DNA of 11,174 nt from Alphaproteobacteria bacterium (GCA_018830415.1 JAHJSJ010000300.1:1-11174), one strand, 5' to 3'; numbered from the stretch's first letter, positions 1 through 7,457 are shown. Numbers and translations are program-made. The notes: generated from the letters alone by a model not told the origin.

Positions 1-2
1 AC

Positions 3-1856
3 GACTTCGACCTGTGCAAGGCGAACGGCATCAACCCCGTCTTCGCGGTGATGGACGATGGGCGTTATCGCGATGACTGGCCGTGGCTCGGCGGACACGA
101 CGAGCGGCGCATGAGCGTCATCAACCCCAAGTTCAACGCGCCTGACGGCCCGATTTGCACCGACCTGCGCGAAGCGGGCGCACTGCTCGCGGCCAGCGCG
201 GACTACGCGCACTCCTATCCGCACTCGTGGCGTTCCAAGGCCAAGGTGATCTTCCGCTGCACCCCGCAGTGGTTCGTGCCGATGGACCGCGTGATGGATT
301 GGATCGAGCCAAAGACCCGCGCGGAAAAGGGCTGGGAGAACGAAGGCGGCGCGATCGACCCTTCCGAGGAAACCCTGTGCGCCTCGCCCACACTGCGTGA
401 ACGCGCAATGGAGGAAATCGCCCGCGTCACCTTCATCCCGGAAAAGGGCCGCAACCGCATCGGCGCGATGGTTGAAGGGCGGCCCGACTGGGTGCTCTCG
501 CGCCAACGCGCGTGGGGCGTGCCGATCACGCTGTTCGTGCGGCCCGATGGCACCTATTTGGCCGACCCAGAGGTAAATCACCGCATCGTCGCCGCCGTCA
601 TGCGGGAAGGTGTCGATGCGTGGGAGGAAGCGCGCAAGGCGGAATATCTCGGCAGCGCGCACAACCCCGACGATTACGAGATGGTCACCGACATTCTCGA
701 CGTGTGGTTCGATAGCGGCTGCACCCATGCCTTCGTGCTCGAATCCGGGCGCTGGCCTGATCTGACATGGCCCGCCAACCTCTACCTCGAAGGCTCCGAC
801 CAACATCGCGGCTGGTTCCAGTCATCATTGCTGCAATCCTGCGCCACGCGCGGCCGCGCGCCTTACGATCAGGTGCTGACCCACGGCTTCACGATGGATG
901 CCAAGGGCCGCAAAATGTCCAAGAGCGAAGGCAACACCATCAACCCGATCACGGTGATGGAACAGACCGGCGCGGACATCATCCGCCTCTGGGCGCTTTC
1001 GGTCGATTTCACCGAAGATCACCGCATCGGCGATGAAATCCTCAAGGGCGTGGGCGATCAATATCGCAAGCTGCGCAACACCTTCCGCTACCTGCTCGGC
1101 GCGCTCGATGGATTCGTGGGCGATATGAGCGACGGCGGGGCGTTGCCGGAGCTGGAAGTCTATATCCTCGCGCTGCTGGCTGACCTCGATGGCAAGCTGA
1201 AAGCGGCGGCGGAAAGCTACGACTTCAATCTCTACACCCGCTTGCTGGTCGATTTCTGCAACGAGGATTTGAGCGCGTTCTACTTCGATATCCGCAAGGA
1301 CTGCCTCTATTGCGACGGGCCGGACAGCACCACGCGCAACGCCTATCGCACCGTGCTTGATTTGTTGTTCCACGCGCTGGTGCGCTATGCCGCGCCGGTG
1401 CTGGTGTTCACCGCCGAGGAAGTGTGGATGACGCGCTACCCGCAGGACGGCGAGGCGGACGAGGATGGCCAGCGCGGTTCTGTCCACCTGCTCGAATGGC
1501 CGAGTGTTCCGGGCGTGGTGGTCGACACCGCCAAGTGGGACGCGCTGCGAGCCTTGCGCGATGCCGTGAACGAAGCGATCGAGCCGCTGCGGCGCGACAA
1601 GACCATCCGATCGAGCCTCGAAGCCGAAGTGGTGGTGCCTGCTGGCGCGGTGCCCGAAGGCGTGTCTGACGAACAGCTCGCCGAATTGTTCATCACCGCG
1701 ACAGTCTCACGCGGGCAGGGGGACGGCGTGATCGTGACCAAAACAACCCACCACAAATGCGGCCGCTGCTGGCGGCTGCTTCCTGACGTTGCCGAAGAGG
1801 CGCTGCTGTGCAGCCGCTGCGATGCCGTGGTCGCAACATTGGACGGTGCCGCATGA
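3..1856 (+). CDS. ileS: Isoleucyl-tRNA synthetase, 5' end cut by window edge
   Basis: Class I aminoacyl-tRNA synthetase that charges tRNA-Ile in the cytoplasm. The frame is open from the first complete codon at position 3, so the N-terminal part with the HIGH motif (about 300 residues) lies outside the window. What remains is, in order: the end of the CP1 editing domain, the catalytic-core stretches SRQRAWGVPI, DVWFDSG and EGSDQHRGWFQSS, the KMSKS loop at 912-926, a helical anticodon-binding domain, and a C-terminal zinc finger. The zinc finger has four cysteines at codons 1758, 1767, 1809 and 1818, as two CxxC pairs. KMSKS followed by the CxxC/CxxC tail separates IleS from ValRS and LeuRS. 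The stop overlaps the lspA start (ATGA, 1853-1856). The ileS-lspA pair is a widespread bacterial arrangement. No frameshift or missing motif is seen. Confidence 0.98.
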   Translation, partial: DFDLCKANGINPVFAVMDDGRYRDDWPWLGGHDERRMSVINPKFNAPDGPICTDLREAGALLAASADYAHSYPHSWRSKAKVIFRCTPQWFVPMDRVMDWIEPKTRAEKGWENEGGAIDPSEETLCASPTLRERAMEEIARVTFIPEKGRNRIGAMVEGRPDWVLSRQRAWGVPITLFVRPDGTYLADPEVNHRIVAAVMREGVDAWEEARKAEYLGSAHNPDDYEMVTDILDVWFDSGCTHAFVLESGRWPDLTWPANLYLEGSDQHRGWFQSSLLQSCATRGRAPYDQVLTHGFTMDAKGRKMSKSEGNTINPITVMEQTGADIIRLWALSVDFTEDHRIGDEILKGVGDQYRKLRNTFRYLLGALDGFVGDMSDGGALPELEVYILALLADLDGKLKAAAESYDFNLYTRLLVDFCNEDLSAFYFDIRKDCLYCDGPDSTTRNAYRTVLDLLFHALVRYAAPVLVFTAEEVWMTRYPQDGEADEDGQRGSVHLLEWPSVPGVVVDTAKWDALRALRDAVNEAIEPLRRDKTIRSSLEAEVVVPAGAVPEGVSDEQLAELFITATVSRGQGDGVIVTKTTHHKCGRCWRLLPDVAEEALLCSRCDAVVATLDGAA

Positions 1857-2425
1857 GCGCGCTGTTCACCCGCAACCGTGTGATCGGGCTGGCGCTGGCC
1901 GCCTTCATCGCGGTGATCGATCAGGCGGTGAAATGGTATGTAATCGGCCCGCTCGCGCTGCGTCAGGTCGGCAACATCGATCTGCTGCCGTTCTTCGATC
2001 TCACCTATACCGAAAACCGCGGTATCTCGCTGGGCCTGCTGCAGGCGACCAGTATGGAAATGCGCTGGCTTCTGGTGCTGCTGACCGGGGTGATCGCGGT
2101 GGTGGTGCTGGTGTGGATGATGCGCGAAAAGGTGCTCGGCGATATTATCGCGCTGGCCATGATCCTTGGCGGGGCGGTGGGCAATATCCGCGATCGCTAT
2201 GATCTCGGCTATGTCATCGACTATGCCGATTTTCACATCGGGGATTTCCGCCCCTTCCTGATCTTCAACATCGCCGACGCCGCTATCACCATCGGCGTTG
2301 TCATTATCCTTGCCCGCAGCCTGCTGGTGCGCGACAAGGAAGAAACCGAACCAAGCGCGTCGCCATTGGCAAATGCCGATGGCGCGCAGAATGACGAGCC
2401 TCGTGGAGAGCCCAAAGATGCGTAA
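1853..2425 (+). CDS. lspA: Lipoprotein signal peptidase (signal peptidase II)
   Basis: Inner-membrane aspartyl protease that cleaves the signal peptide of prolipoproteins just before the lipid-modified cysteine. The 190-residue product has four hydrophobic segments (about residues 10-32, 71-90, 95-112 and 137-158). It carries the family blocks TENRGISLGLL, GGAVGNIRDRYDLGYVIDY and FNIADAAI. D123 and D142 are the expected catalytic pair; their 19-residue spacing matches the D124/D143 pair of the Pseudomonas enzyme. The ATG at 1853 was chosen over an in-frame ATG at 1808 because it overlaps the ileS stop (ATGA) and gives the normal N-terminus; the longer form would add residues that overlap the IleS zinc finger. 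The tail after residue 160 is charged, variable and probably cytoplasmic. The last 8 bases overlap the next gene, which encodes a likely substrate. Confidence 0.97.
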   Translation: MSALFTRNRVIGLALAAFIAVIDQAVKWYVIGPLALRQVGNIDLLPFFDLTYTENRGISLGLLQATSMEMRWLLVLLTGVIAVVVLVWMMREKVLGDIIALAMILGGAVGNIRDRYDLGYVIDYADFHIGDFRPFLIFNIADAAITIGVVIILARSLLVRDKEETEPSASPLANADGAQNDEPRGEPKDA

Positions 2426-2837
2426 GTTTGCACCCGTAATTCTGCTGGTTGGGGCTTCGGCCATGCTGGCTGCCTGTGGCGGCGGCGGCGGCAACGGGGT
2501 GTTCAACCGTGAACGGCCCGATGAATTCGCTGTGCAGCGGCAGGCCCCGTTGGTGGTGCCGCCTGATTTCACCCTCATCCCGCCCGTTCCCGGCGCCCCG
2601 CGCCCAAGTGAAGGCGCAGCATCAGAGCAAGCGCTCGAAGCACTGTTCGGCGGCCCTGCTCCGCGCAGCGGGATCGAAACCAGCGCGCTTGATCGTGCCG
2701 GCAGCGCCGCGCCGAGCATCCGCAGCCAGGTCGGCGATACCGCCACCAACACTGTCGCCAAGGGCCGCGTGACGCGCGACATCATCGCCGCCCCCGAAGG
2801 CGACGGGGCATCGGCGCGCACGGTAATACCTTCCTGA
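2418..2837 (+). CDS. DUF3035/BamF-like outer-membrane lipoprotein
   Basis: Short lipoprotein of 139 residues. It has a signal peptide (positively charged MRK, hydrophobic core) and a classical lipobox MLAAC with the lipidated cysteine at residue 20. Glycine at the next position argues against inner-membrane retention. After a run of five glycines comes NRERPDEFAV (residues 30-39). This resembles the RxPDEF motif that defines BamF, the alphaproteobacterial accessory subunit of the beta-barrel assembly machine, and that is shared with BamC. Here the strict motif is slightly off: arginines sit two and four residues before DEF's aspartate, and the position expected to be Arg is Glu32. PPDFTLIPP follows, also typical of DUF3035. 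The rest is low-complexity, rich in Ala, Ser, Gly and Pro, and probably disordered. The ATG follows a GTGGAGAG ribosome-binding site inside lspA. The family call is good; the BamF role is inferred. Confidence 0.85.
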   Translation: MRKFAPVILLVGASAMLAACGGGGGNGVFNRERPDEFAVQRQAPLVVPPDFTLIPPVPGAPRPSEGAASEQALEALFGGPAPRSGIETSALDRAGSAAPSIRSQVGDTATNTVAKGRVTRDIIAAPEGDGASARTVIPS

Positions 2838-2843
2838 TTGTTC

Positions 2844-2863
2844 CGCACGCCGTCCGACGTGCG
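2844..2863 (+). repeat. Small inverted repeat after the lipoprotein gene
   Basis: CGCACG at 2844-2849 and CGTGCG at 2858-2863 form a perfect 6-bp stem with an 8-base loop, directly after the stop of the DUF3035 gene. No run of T follows, so on its own it is a weak terminator. It is the first of three hairpins in this convergent gap; 2878-2883/2888-2893 (GCGACC, loop TGAC, GGTCGC) is the second. Confidence 0.45.
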
Positions 2864-2908
2864 AAATCCTCGCTCATGCGACCTGACGGTCGCGTCGCTG
2901 CGGGCGCG

Positions 2909-2941
2909 CGGTCGCGCTTGCAGTCGCTATGCGACCGTTTT
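2909..2941 (+). terminator. Probable intrinsic terminator of the ileS-lspA-lipoprotein operon
   Basis: CGGTCGC at 2909-2915 pairs with GCGACCG at 2931-2937, giving a 7-bp stem with a 15-base loop. TTTTGGTTTC follows directly. It lies between convergent genes, 72 bases past the lipoprotein stop and 30 bases before the stop of the opposite-strand CorC-type gene. The same six bases also pair within 2878-2893, so alternative folds are possible. The fold was read by eye and no energy was computed. Confidence 0.5.
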
Positions 2942-2967
2942 GGTTTCGTGGGGCGGCCCGTTGGGGG

Positions 2968-4344
2968 CTATTCTTGGTTAGTGCTGTTCTCGCGGCTCAC
3001 CAGCAGCTTGTCGATCCGGCGGCCGTCCATGTCGACCACTTCGAACCGCCAGCCCTGATCGGTGAAAAACTCGCCCTCGGCGGGGAGTTTTTTCATCACC
3101 GACAAGGCATAGCCTGCCGCCGTGCCGAATTCGCGATCCTCCGCGTAATCCAGCCCCAACCGGTCAGCCAGCGCGTCTGCCGACAGCGAGCCTGATACCA
3201 GTAACGAACCATCCTCGCGCTCGACCACCGAAGGCAGGTCGCCATCATCGCTGTCGCTGGCGAAATTGCCGACAATTGCGGTCAGCAGGTCGACCGGGGT
3301 CACGATCCCTTCGAAATGGCCATATTCGTCGGTCACTGCCGCCATCGCCACTTCGGCTGATTGCAGCACCCGCAGCGCATCCATCGCATCAAGCTGATCG
3401 GGCACCACTTCAATCCTGCGCATCATCGCCCGGATCGACACTGGGCTGCCCGCGACCATCGCGCCGAGCACTTCGCGCACCTTGACCACGCCGAGAACCG
3501 TATCGGGTGAGCCTTTGGCCACCAGCAGCAGCGAGTGCGAGCTTTCCTCGATCGTCTCGCGGATTTCCTCCGCCTCGGCGTCGGCCTCAATCCAGTCGAC
3601 TTCGGTGCGCGGGGTCATCATTTCGCGCACGGGGCGTTCGGCCAGCCGCACCACGCCGGTCAGGATCTGGCGCTGTTCATCCTCGATCACGCCAGACCGG
3701 GTCGCCTCGGCAAAAATCATCTGCAACTCTTCCGCCGTAACCGAAGCTTCGCCTTTTGCGCGGATACCGAACAGCCGGATGATCGCCGCCGAGCTTGAAT
3801 CGAGCAGCCACACCAGCGGGGCGGCAAAGCGCGAAAGCAACGCCATCGGCCGCGCCATGATCAGCGACAACGGCACCGCATTGCGCAACGCCAGCTGCTT
3901 GGGCACCAGCTCGCCCACCACCACGCTGAGATAGGTGGTCAGCGCGATCACCACCGCAAAACCGGCTTCGTCGGTGAATTGCGGCAGCACACCCAGCGCG
4001 CCCAGCCGTTCGCCCATCGGTCCGCCCAGGCTTGCCCCCGAATAGGCCCCGGCGATGATACCAATCAAAGTTATGCCGATCTGGACAGTCGAAAGAAACT
4101 TGCCGGGATCAGCGGCCAGATTGATGGCAGTTCGCGCGCTGGTTGATCCGGCCTCGGCACGGGCTTCGAGCGCGCTGGTCTTGGCCGAGACAATCGCAAG
4201 TTCGGACATAGCAAACACGCCGTTGAGCACGACGAGCCCGAGAATGATCAACAGGTCGGCAAAGGGAAAGGGTGTCACGCCTGATGCGCTAGCACAAACT
4301 GGCGCGGTTGCCAGCAGGGCAATCGCGCGAACGAAATCGACCAT
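2968..4344 (-). CDS. CNNM/CBS-pair/CorC_HlyC-domain membrane protein (hemolysin family)
   Basis: A 458-residue integral membrane protein of the family variously named HlyC/CorC, TlyC or YhdP-like. These proteins are linked to Mg2+/Co2+ transport or resistance; the older label hemolysin is not a proven function. The DUF21/CNNM transmembrane domain covers about residues 28-205, with hydrophobic segments near 30-50, 85-105, 128-148 and 160-190. It includes the conserved SELAIVSAK and GELVPKQLAL blocks. A CBS pair follows (about 240-365, beginning MMTPRTEVDWIE), then the small CorC_HlyC domain (about 375-450). The ATG at 4344 is bounded by an in-frame TGA at 4363-4365 and has no clear ribosome-binding site. 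A GTG at 4276-4278 (giving VTPFPFADLL) fits the usual family N-terminus and is a real alternative start. The gene is convergent with the lipoprotein gene and divergent from the OmpA-like gene. The transported ion cannot be told from sequence. Confidence 0.93.
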   Translation of the reverse strand: MVDFVRAIALLATAPVCASASGVTPFPFADLLIILGLVVLNGVFAMSELAIVSAKTSALEARAEAGSTSARTAINLAADPGKFLSTVQIGITLIGIIAGAYSGASLGGPMGERLGALGVLPQFTDEAGFAVVIALTTYLSVVVGELVPKQLALRNAVPLSLIMARPMALLSRFAAPLVWLLDSSSAAIIRLFGIRAKGEASVTAEELQMIFAEATRSGVIEDEQRQILTGVVRLAERPVREMMTPRTEVDWIEADAEAEEIRETIEESSHSLLLVAKGSPDTVLGVVKVREVLGAMVAGSPVSIRAMMRRIEVVPDQLDAMDALRVLQSAEVAMAAVTDEYGHFEGIVTPVDLLTAIVGNFASDSDDGDLPSVVEREDGSLLVSGSLSADALADRLGLDYAEDREFGTAAGYALSVMKKLPAEGEFFTDQGWRFEVVDMDGRRIDKLLVSRENSTNQE

Positions 4345-4377
4345 CTGGCTGGCCCGACGCCATCATTGTTCAAGTCA

Positions 4378-4391
4378 GGTCAAGGCTGACC
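4378..4391. promoter_or_regulatory. Short perfect inverted repeat in divergent promoter region
   Basis: The 139-base gap at 4345-4483 separates two divergent genes and must hold both promoters. The one clear symmetrical element is GGTCA-AGGC-TGACC, a perfect 5-bp inverted repeat with a 4-base spacer, 34 bases upstream of the CorC-type start. It could be an operator or a leader hairpin. I could not pick convincing -35/-10 pairs for either direction. It is short enough to occur by chance. Confidence 0.25.
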
Positions 4392-4483
4392 CGCGCAATG
4401 GCGGCTACGACACGGCTTGCCGCAACCTTGCCGCCGCGCGGGCGACATGGCATTGTCGGCATTCGTTACTGGGAGGACAAGTC

Positions 4484-5179
4484 ATGACATTTTCACGCAT
4501 TTTACTATCAGGCACCGCCGCTCTGGCGCTGATTGGCACCAGCGCCTGCGTTACTGATCCCAACACCGGCGAAAAGAAGGTTTCGCGCACAGCCATCGGC
4601 GCTGGGCTGGGCGGCACGCTCGGTTATCTGCTTGGCGGCGTGGTTGGCGGCGATACCGCACGCATTATCGGCGCAGGGATCGGCGGTTCTGCCGGCGCAG
4701 TGATTGGCAAGCAGTATGACGATCAGATCAAGGAGCTGAAGGAGCAAACTGCTGGCACCGGCGTCGATGTCGAAGAAGTCGGCAATCAGGACGCCATCCT
4801 TGTCCGCTTGCCCGACGGCGTGACCTTCGCCACGGGATCAGCCGCGATCAACCCGGGCTTTCTCGATACGCTCAACAATGTCGCGGAAAGCCTGATCACC
4901 TATCCCAACAGCCTGATCGACGTGTACGGCTTCACCGACACCACCGGCTCGGATGCGCTGAACCAGCGCCTGTCCGAACAGCGTGCGCAAGCGGTCGCCG
5001 ATTACCTCGCCGCGCGCGGCGTAGCCCGGGCGCGTATCGCGACGCAGGGATATGGCGAGCAATATGATTATCTGCGCGTCAAAACCGGCGACAACATCAA
5101 CGAACCGCTGAACCGCCGGGTGGAAATCAAGATCACCCCGATCAGCCAGGATGACGTGGCTGCCGCGCGTTCTCAATAA
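4484..5179 (+). CDS. OmpA-family lipoprotein with glycine zipper (YiaD/Pal-like)
   Basis: A 231-residue outer-membrane lipoprotein expected to bind peptidoglycan and tie the outer membrane to the wall. It has a signal peptide at residues 1-21 and a lipobox GTSAC with Cys22. This is not the classic L-A-G-C but fits the general lipobox rule. A glycine-rich zipper spans about 38-76 (repeated GAGxGG/GG motifs). A short charged linker (QIKELKEQ) follows, then a C-terminal OmpA domain at about 103-219. In that domain Asp152 (GFTDTTG) and Arg167 (LSEQRAQAV) are spaced 15 apart, like the diaminopimelate-binding pair D271/R286 of Acinetobacter OmpA. The ATG at 4484 follows GGGAGG (4471-4476) at 7 bases. 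The frame is open further upstream to 4055, but that part lies antisense to the CorC-type gene and is rejected. A palindromic hairpin follows the stop. Confidence 0.93.
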   Translation: MTFSRILLSGTAALALIGTSACVTDPNTGEKKVSRTAIGAGLGGTLGYLLGGVVGGDTARIIGAGIGGSAGAVIGKQYDDQIKELKEQTAGTGVDVEEVGNQDAILVRLPDGVTFATGSAAINPGFLDTLNNVAESLITYPNSLIDVYGFTDTTGSDALNQRLSEQRAQAVADYLAARGVARARIATQGYGEQYDYLRVKTGDNINEPLNRRVEIKITPISQDDVAAARSQ

Positions 5180-5187
5180 TGGGTTGG

Positions 5188-5213
5188 GGCACGAGCGCGG
5201 CCGCGCTCGTGCC
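5188..5213. terminator. Perfect 26-bp palindrome, likely bidirectional terminator
   Basis: GGCACGAGCGCGG at 5188-5200 is followed at once by its exact reverse complement at 5201-5213, so a 13-bp arm with only a few unpaired loop bases is possible. An outer G.T and G-C pair extend it to 5186-5215. It starts 9 bases after the OmpA-like stop and lies 48 bases before the stop of the convergent phosphatase gene. No T-run flanks it on either side, so termination is inferred from position and stem strength. A weaker GGGG/CCCC stem (5247-5250 with 5258-5261) lies at the other gene's end. Confidence 0.6.
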
Positions 5214-5260
5214 TCCTCATTTCCCCCTCGGCCACCGGTTGGGATTGGGGGCTTTAACCC

Positions 5261-6037
5261 CTATCGCAGCGCCTTGGCCCGCTCAGCCAGCCGCTCCACT
5301 GCTGCGGCGTGGATCGCGGGCGAGCACACCAACACCCCGAAATCGCGCGGATCGTGCTTGTTGTAATCAAGCGGGCGTCCGAACGCGTCGCTCACCTGAG
5401 CGCCCGCCTCGCGCGCGATCAGGGTCGCAGCGGCGATGTCCCATTCGAACCCCCAGCGCAATGTCGCGACCAGATCGGCGCGGTTATCAGCCACCATCGC
5501 AATCCGGAGCGCAATCGAATTGGGCTGTTCGACCGCCACCAGATCAACGTCTTCTTTCGGCAAGCTGACCGTTGGCACCCGCGCTCCAGCAAATTGCGTG
5601 CGGGTGCTGGCGCGGATCGGCACGTCATTCAACGTCGCGCCTTGCCCGGCCACCGCAACCCATTCCTCGTCCCGCGCCGGGGCCGCCAACATCCCGATCA
5701 ACGGGCGGCCCGCGCTCACCAGCGCCACCGACACCGTCCAACCGCTGCGCCCGGCGACAAAATCGCGGGTACCGTCAATCGGATCGACCAGCCAGATCAG
5801 CCCGCTATCGGTGCGCGCCTTGTCGTCGGCGGTTTCCTCGGATAGCCACGCCGCTGAAGGCAGCAGCCGCAGCAATTCGCGCTTGAGAAAGCGGTCAACC
5901 GCCAGATCGGCGTCGCTCACTGGATTGCCGGGGGTCTTGTCCCAGCTCGCCAATGCGTGGCCCGCCCCCGGCCAGCGCGAATGGGCAATCCGGCCCGCCT
6001 CGCGGACGATTGCAAGAAGGCGATCACGGTCTATCAT
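5261..6037 (-). CDS. cysQ: Inositol-monophosphatase-fold phosphatase, probably 3'(2'),5'-bisphosphate nucleotidase
   Basis: Mg2+-dependent, Li+-sensitive type phosphatase of the IMPase/FBPase superfamily, 258 residues from the ATG at 6037. In the numbering from that ATG, the metal-site motifs are LSEET (catalytic Glu67), WLVDPIDGTRDF (Asp85 and Asp88) and the C-terminal WDIAAATLIAREAG (Asp200). The pattern around DPIDGTRDF and the APARDEEWVA block resembles alphaproteobacterial CysQ, which removes the 3' phosphate of PAP formed in sulfate assimilation. Inositol monophosphatase (SuhB) or histidinol-phosphatase activity cannot be excluded from sequence alone. A TTG three codons upstream (6044-6046) would extend the protein by three residues. 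Neither start has a visible ribosome-binding site, and ATG was preferred. The gene stands alone, convergent with the OmpA-like gene and divergent from sucC; no sulfur genes are nearby to support the assignment. Confidence 0.85.
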   Translation of the reverse strand: MIDRDRLLAIVREAGRIAHSRWPGAGHALASWDKTPGNPVSDADLAVDRFLKRELLRLLPSAAWLSEETADDKARTDSGLIWLVDPIDGTRDFVAGRSGWTVSVALVSAGRPLIGMLAAPARDEEWVAVAGQGATLNDVPIRASTRTQFAGARVPTVSLPKEDVDLVAVEQPNSIALRIAMVADNRADLVATLRWGFEWDIAAATLIAREAGAQVSDAFGRPLDYNKHDPRDFGVLVCSPAIHAAAVERLAERAKALR

Positions 6038-6163
6038 TTTTGGCAATCATGCTAGTGGCGCTGTTGCGCTTGCACAGAGCACTTTTCAAGAGGGCCGATC
6101 CGTGCTTAGGCCCCGCGCAACATCACCTCTCCCCCGGATAAGCATTAAAGGGATCGATACGCC
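6038..6163. other. Divergent intergenic region between the phosphatase gene and sucC
   Basis: This 126-base gap must carry the promoters of both genes. I see a loose GGGCC/GGCCC inverted repeat around 6093-6115 and the sucC ribosome-binding site AAGGGA at 6148-6153, ten bases before its ATG. No convincing sigma-70 hexamer pair, riboswitch or open reading frame was found. Confidence 0.4.
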
Positions 6164-7363
6164 ATGAATGTCCACGAATATCAGGCCAAGGAACTGCTCA
6201 AGGAACACGGGATCGCGGTTCCGGCTGGCCATGCCGCACTCAGCGTCGCCGAAGCCGTCGAAGCCGCGAAGCAGCTGCCGGGGCCGCTGTATGTGGTCAA
6301 GGCGCAGATCCACGCGGGCGGGCGCGGCAAGGGCAAGTTCAAGGAATTGGGCGCGGACGCCAAGGGCGGCGTGCGGCTCGCCAAGAGCCTCGATGAGGTT
6401 GAGGCCCACGCCAAGGAAATGCTCGGCAATACGCTGGTGACGATCCAGACCGGCGATGCGGGCAAGCAGGTCAATCGCCTCTACGTCACCGATGGGGTGG
6501 ACATCGCCAAGGAATATTACCTGTCGCTGCTGGTTGACCGCGCCACGGGCCGCGTCGCCTTTGTGGTTTCAACCGAAGGCGGAATGGATATCGAAGCGGT
6601 CGCGCATGACACGCCCGAACTGATCACCACCTTCACCGTCGACCCGGCGCAGGGCTTCCTGCCGCACCACGGGCGCGCGGTGGCCTTCGCGCTCAAACTG
6701 ACCGGCGATCTTAACAAGCAGGCGCAGCGCCTTGCGAAACAGCTCTATGATGCCTTTATGGCGACCGATTGCGCGATGCTGGAAATCAATCCGCTGGTCG
6801 AAAGCGAAGATGGCAATCTGCTGGTGCTCGACGCCAAGATGAGCTTCGATTCGAACGCGCTTTACCGCCACCCCGCAATCGAAGCCCTGCGCGACGAGAC
6901 CGAGGAAGACCCGGCCGAAGTCGAAGCATCGCAATATGATCTCGCCTACATCAAGCTGGATGGCAATATTGGCTGTATGGTCAACGGCGCAGGCCTCGCC
7001 ATGGCGACGATGGACATCATCAAGCTGAACGGCGCTTTCCCGGCCAACTTCCTCGACGTGGGCGGCGGCGCCACCACCGAAAAGGTGACGGCGGCGTTCA
7101 AGATCATCCTGAAAGACCCGGCGGTCGAGGGCATTCTGGTCAACATCTTCGGCGGGATCATGAAATGCGACGTGATTGCCAACGGCATCGTGCAGGCGGC
7201 CAAGGACGTGAACCTGCAAGTGCCGCTGGTGGTGCGCCTGGAAGGCACCAACGTCGATGAAGGCAAGGCGATCCTCAACAACTCGGGCCTCGCCATCGTC
7301 AGCGCGGATGATCTGGGCGATGCCGCGCGCAAAATCGTCGCCGAAGTGAAGAAGGCGGCCTGA
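6164..7363 (+). CDS. sucC: Succinyl-CoA synthetase (ADP/GDP-forming) beta subunit
   Basis: Beta subunit of the TCA-cycle enzyme that interconverts succinyl-CoA and succinate with substrate-level phosphorylation. It works as a complex with the alpha subunit SucD. The 399-residue length is close to the family norm. The N-terminal ATP-grasp domain begins MNVHEYQAKELLKEHG and contains the nucleotide-binding KAQIHAGGRGKGKF (residues 47-60). The metal-site stretch AMLEINPLV has Glu207 and Asn209. The C-terminal CoA-ligase domain has NGAGLAMATMD, LDVGGGAT and VNIFGGIMKCDVIANG (from residue 326). The start has AAGGGA ten bases upstream and matches the family N-terminus exactly. sucD, usually the next gene in other bacteria, is absent here; the following genes are etfB and etfA. 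The catalytic phosphohistidine lies in SucD, so this gene alone does not make a working enzyme. Confidence 0.98.
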   Translation: MNVHEYQAKELLKEHGIAVPAGHAALSVAEAVEAAKQLPGPLYVVKAQIHAGGRGKGKFKELGADAKGGVRLAKSLDEVEAHAKEMLGNTLVTIQTGDAGKQVNRLYVTDGVDIAKEYYLSLLVDRATGRVAFVVSTEGGMDIEAVAHDTPELITTFTVDPAQGFLPHHGRAVAFALKLTGDLNKQAQRLAKQLYDAFMATDCAMLEINPLVESEDGNLLVLDAKMSFDSNALYRHPAIEALRDETEEDPAEVEASQYDLAYIKLDGNIGCMVNGAGLAMATMDIIKLNGAFPANFLDVGGGATTEKVTAAFKIILKDPAVEGILVNIFGGIMKCDVIANGIVQAAKDVNLQVPLVVRLEGTNVDEGKAILNNSGLAIVSADDLGDAARKIVAEVKKAA

Positions 7364-7369
7364 TTCAAG

Positions 7370-7414
7370 CGCCCGCCCAACTTGACGTTTACGTAAACGC
7401 AAGTTAGGCGGGCG
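7370..7414. repeat. Long imperfect hairpin between sucC and etfB
   Basis: A 45-base inverted repeat. CGCCCGCC (7370-7377) pairs with GGCGGGCG (7407-7414). After a C/A mismatch, AACTT (7379-7383) pairs with AAGTT (7401-7405). After a small internal loop, CGTTTAC (7386-7392) pairs with GTAAACG (7393-7399), which is itself a palindrome. It starts 7 bases after the sucC stop and ends 43 bases before the etfB ATG. No T-run follows. It may be a terminator, a transcript-stabilising hairpin or a protein-binding palindrome. It suggests that sucC and etfB are at least partly separate transcripts. Confidence 0.65.
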
Positions 7415-7457
7415 GCCAATGCGTAACCAGTGATTCTTTGAGAGGAAGGAACGCCCC

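Noticed and set aside
1436..2848. A 470-codon open frame on the minus strand opposite the ileS end, lspA and the lipoprotein gene
   Set aside because: It is antisense to three well-supported genes, is low in complexity with His- and Arg-rich stretches, and shows no domain. Long antisense frames are common in GC-rich coding DNA.
4055..4483. A 143-codon upstream extension of the OmpA-like frame
   Set aside because: It is antisense to the CorC-type gene, and the strong GGGAGG site and signal peptide place the true start at 4484.
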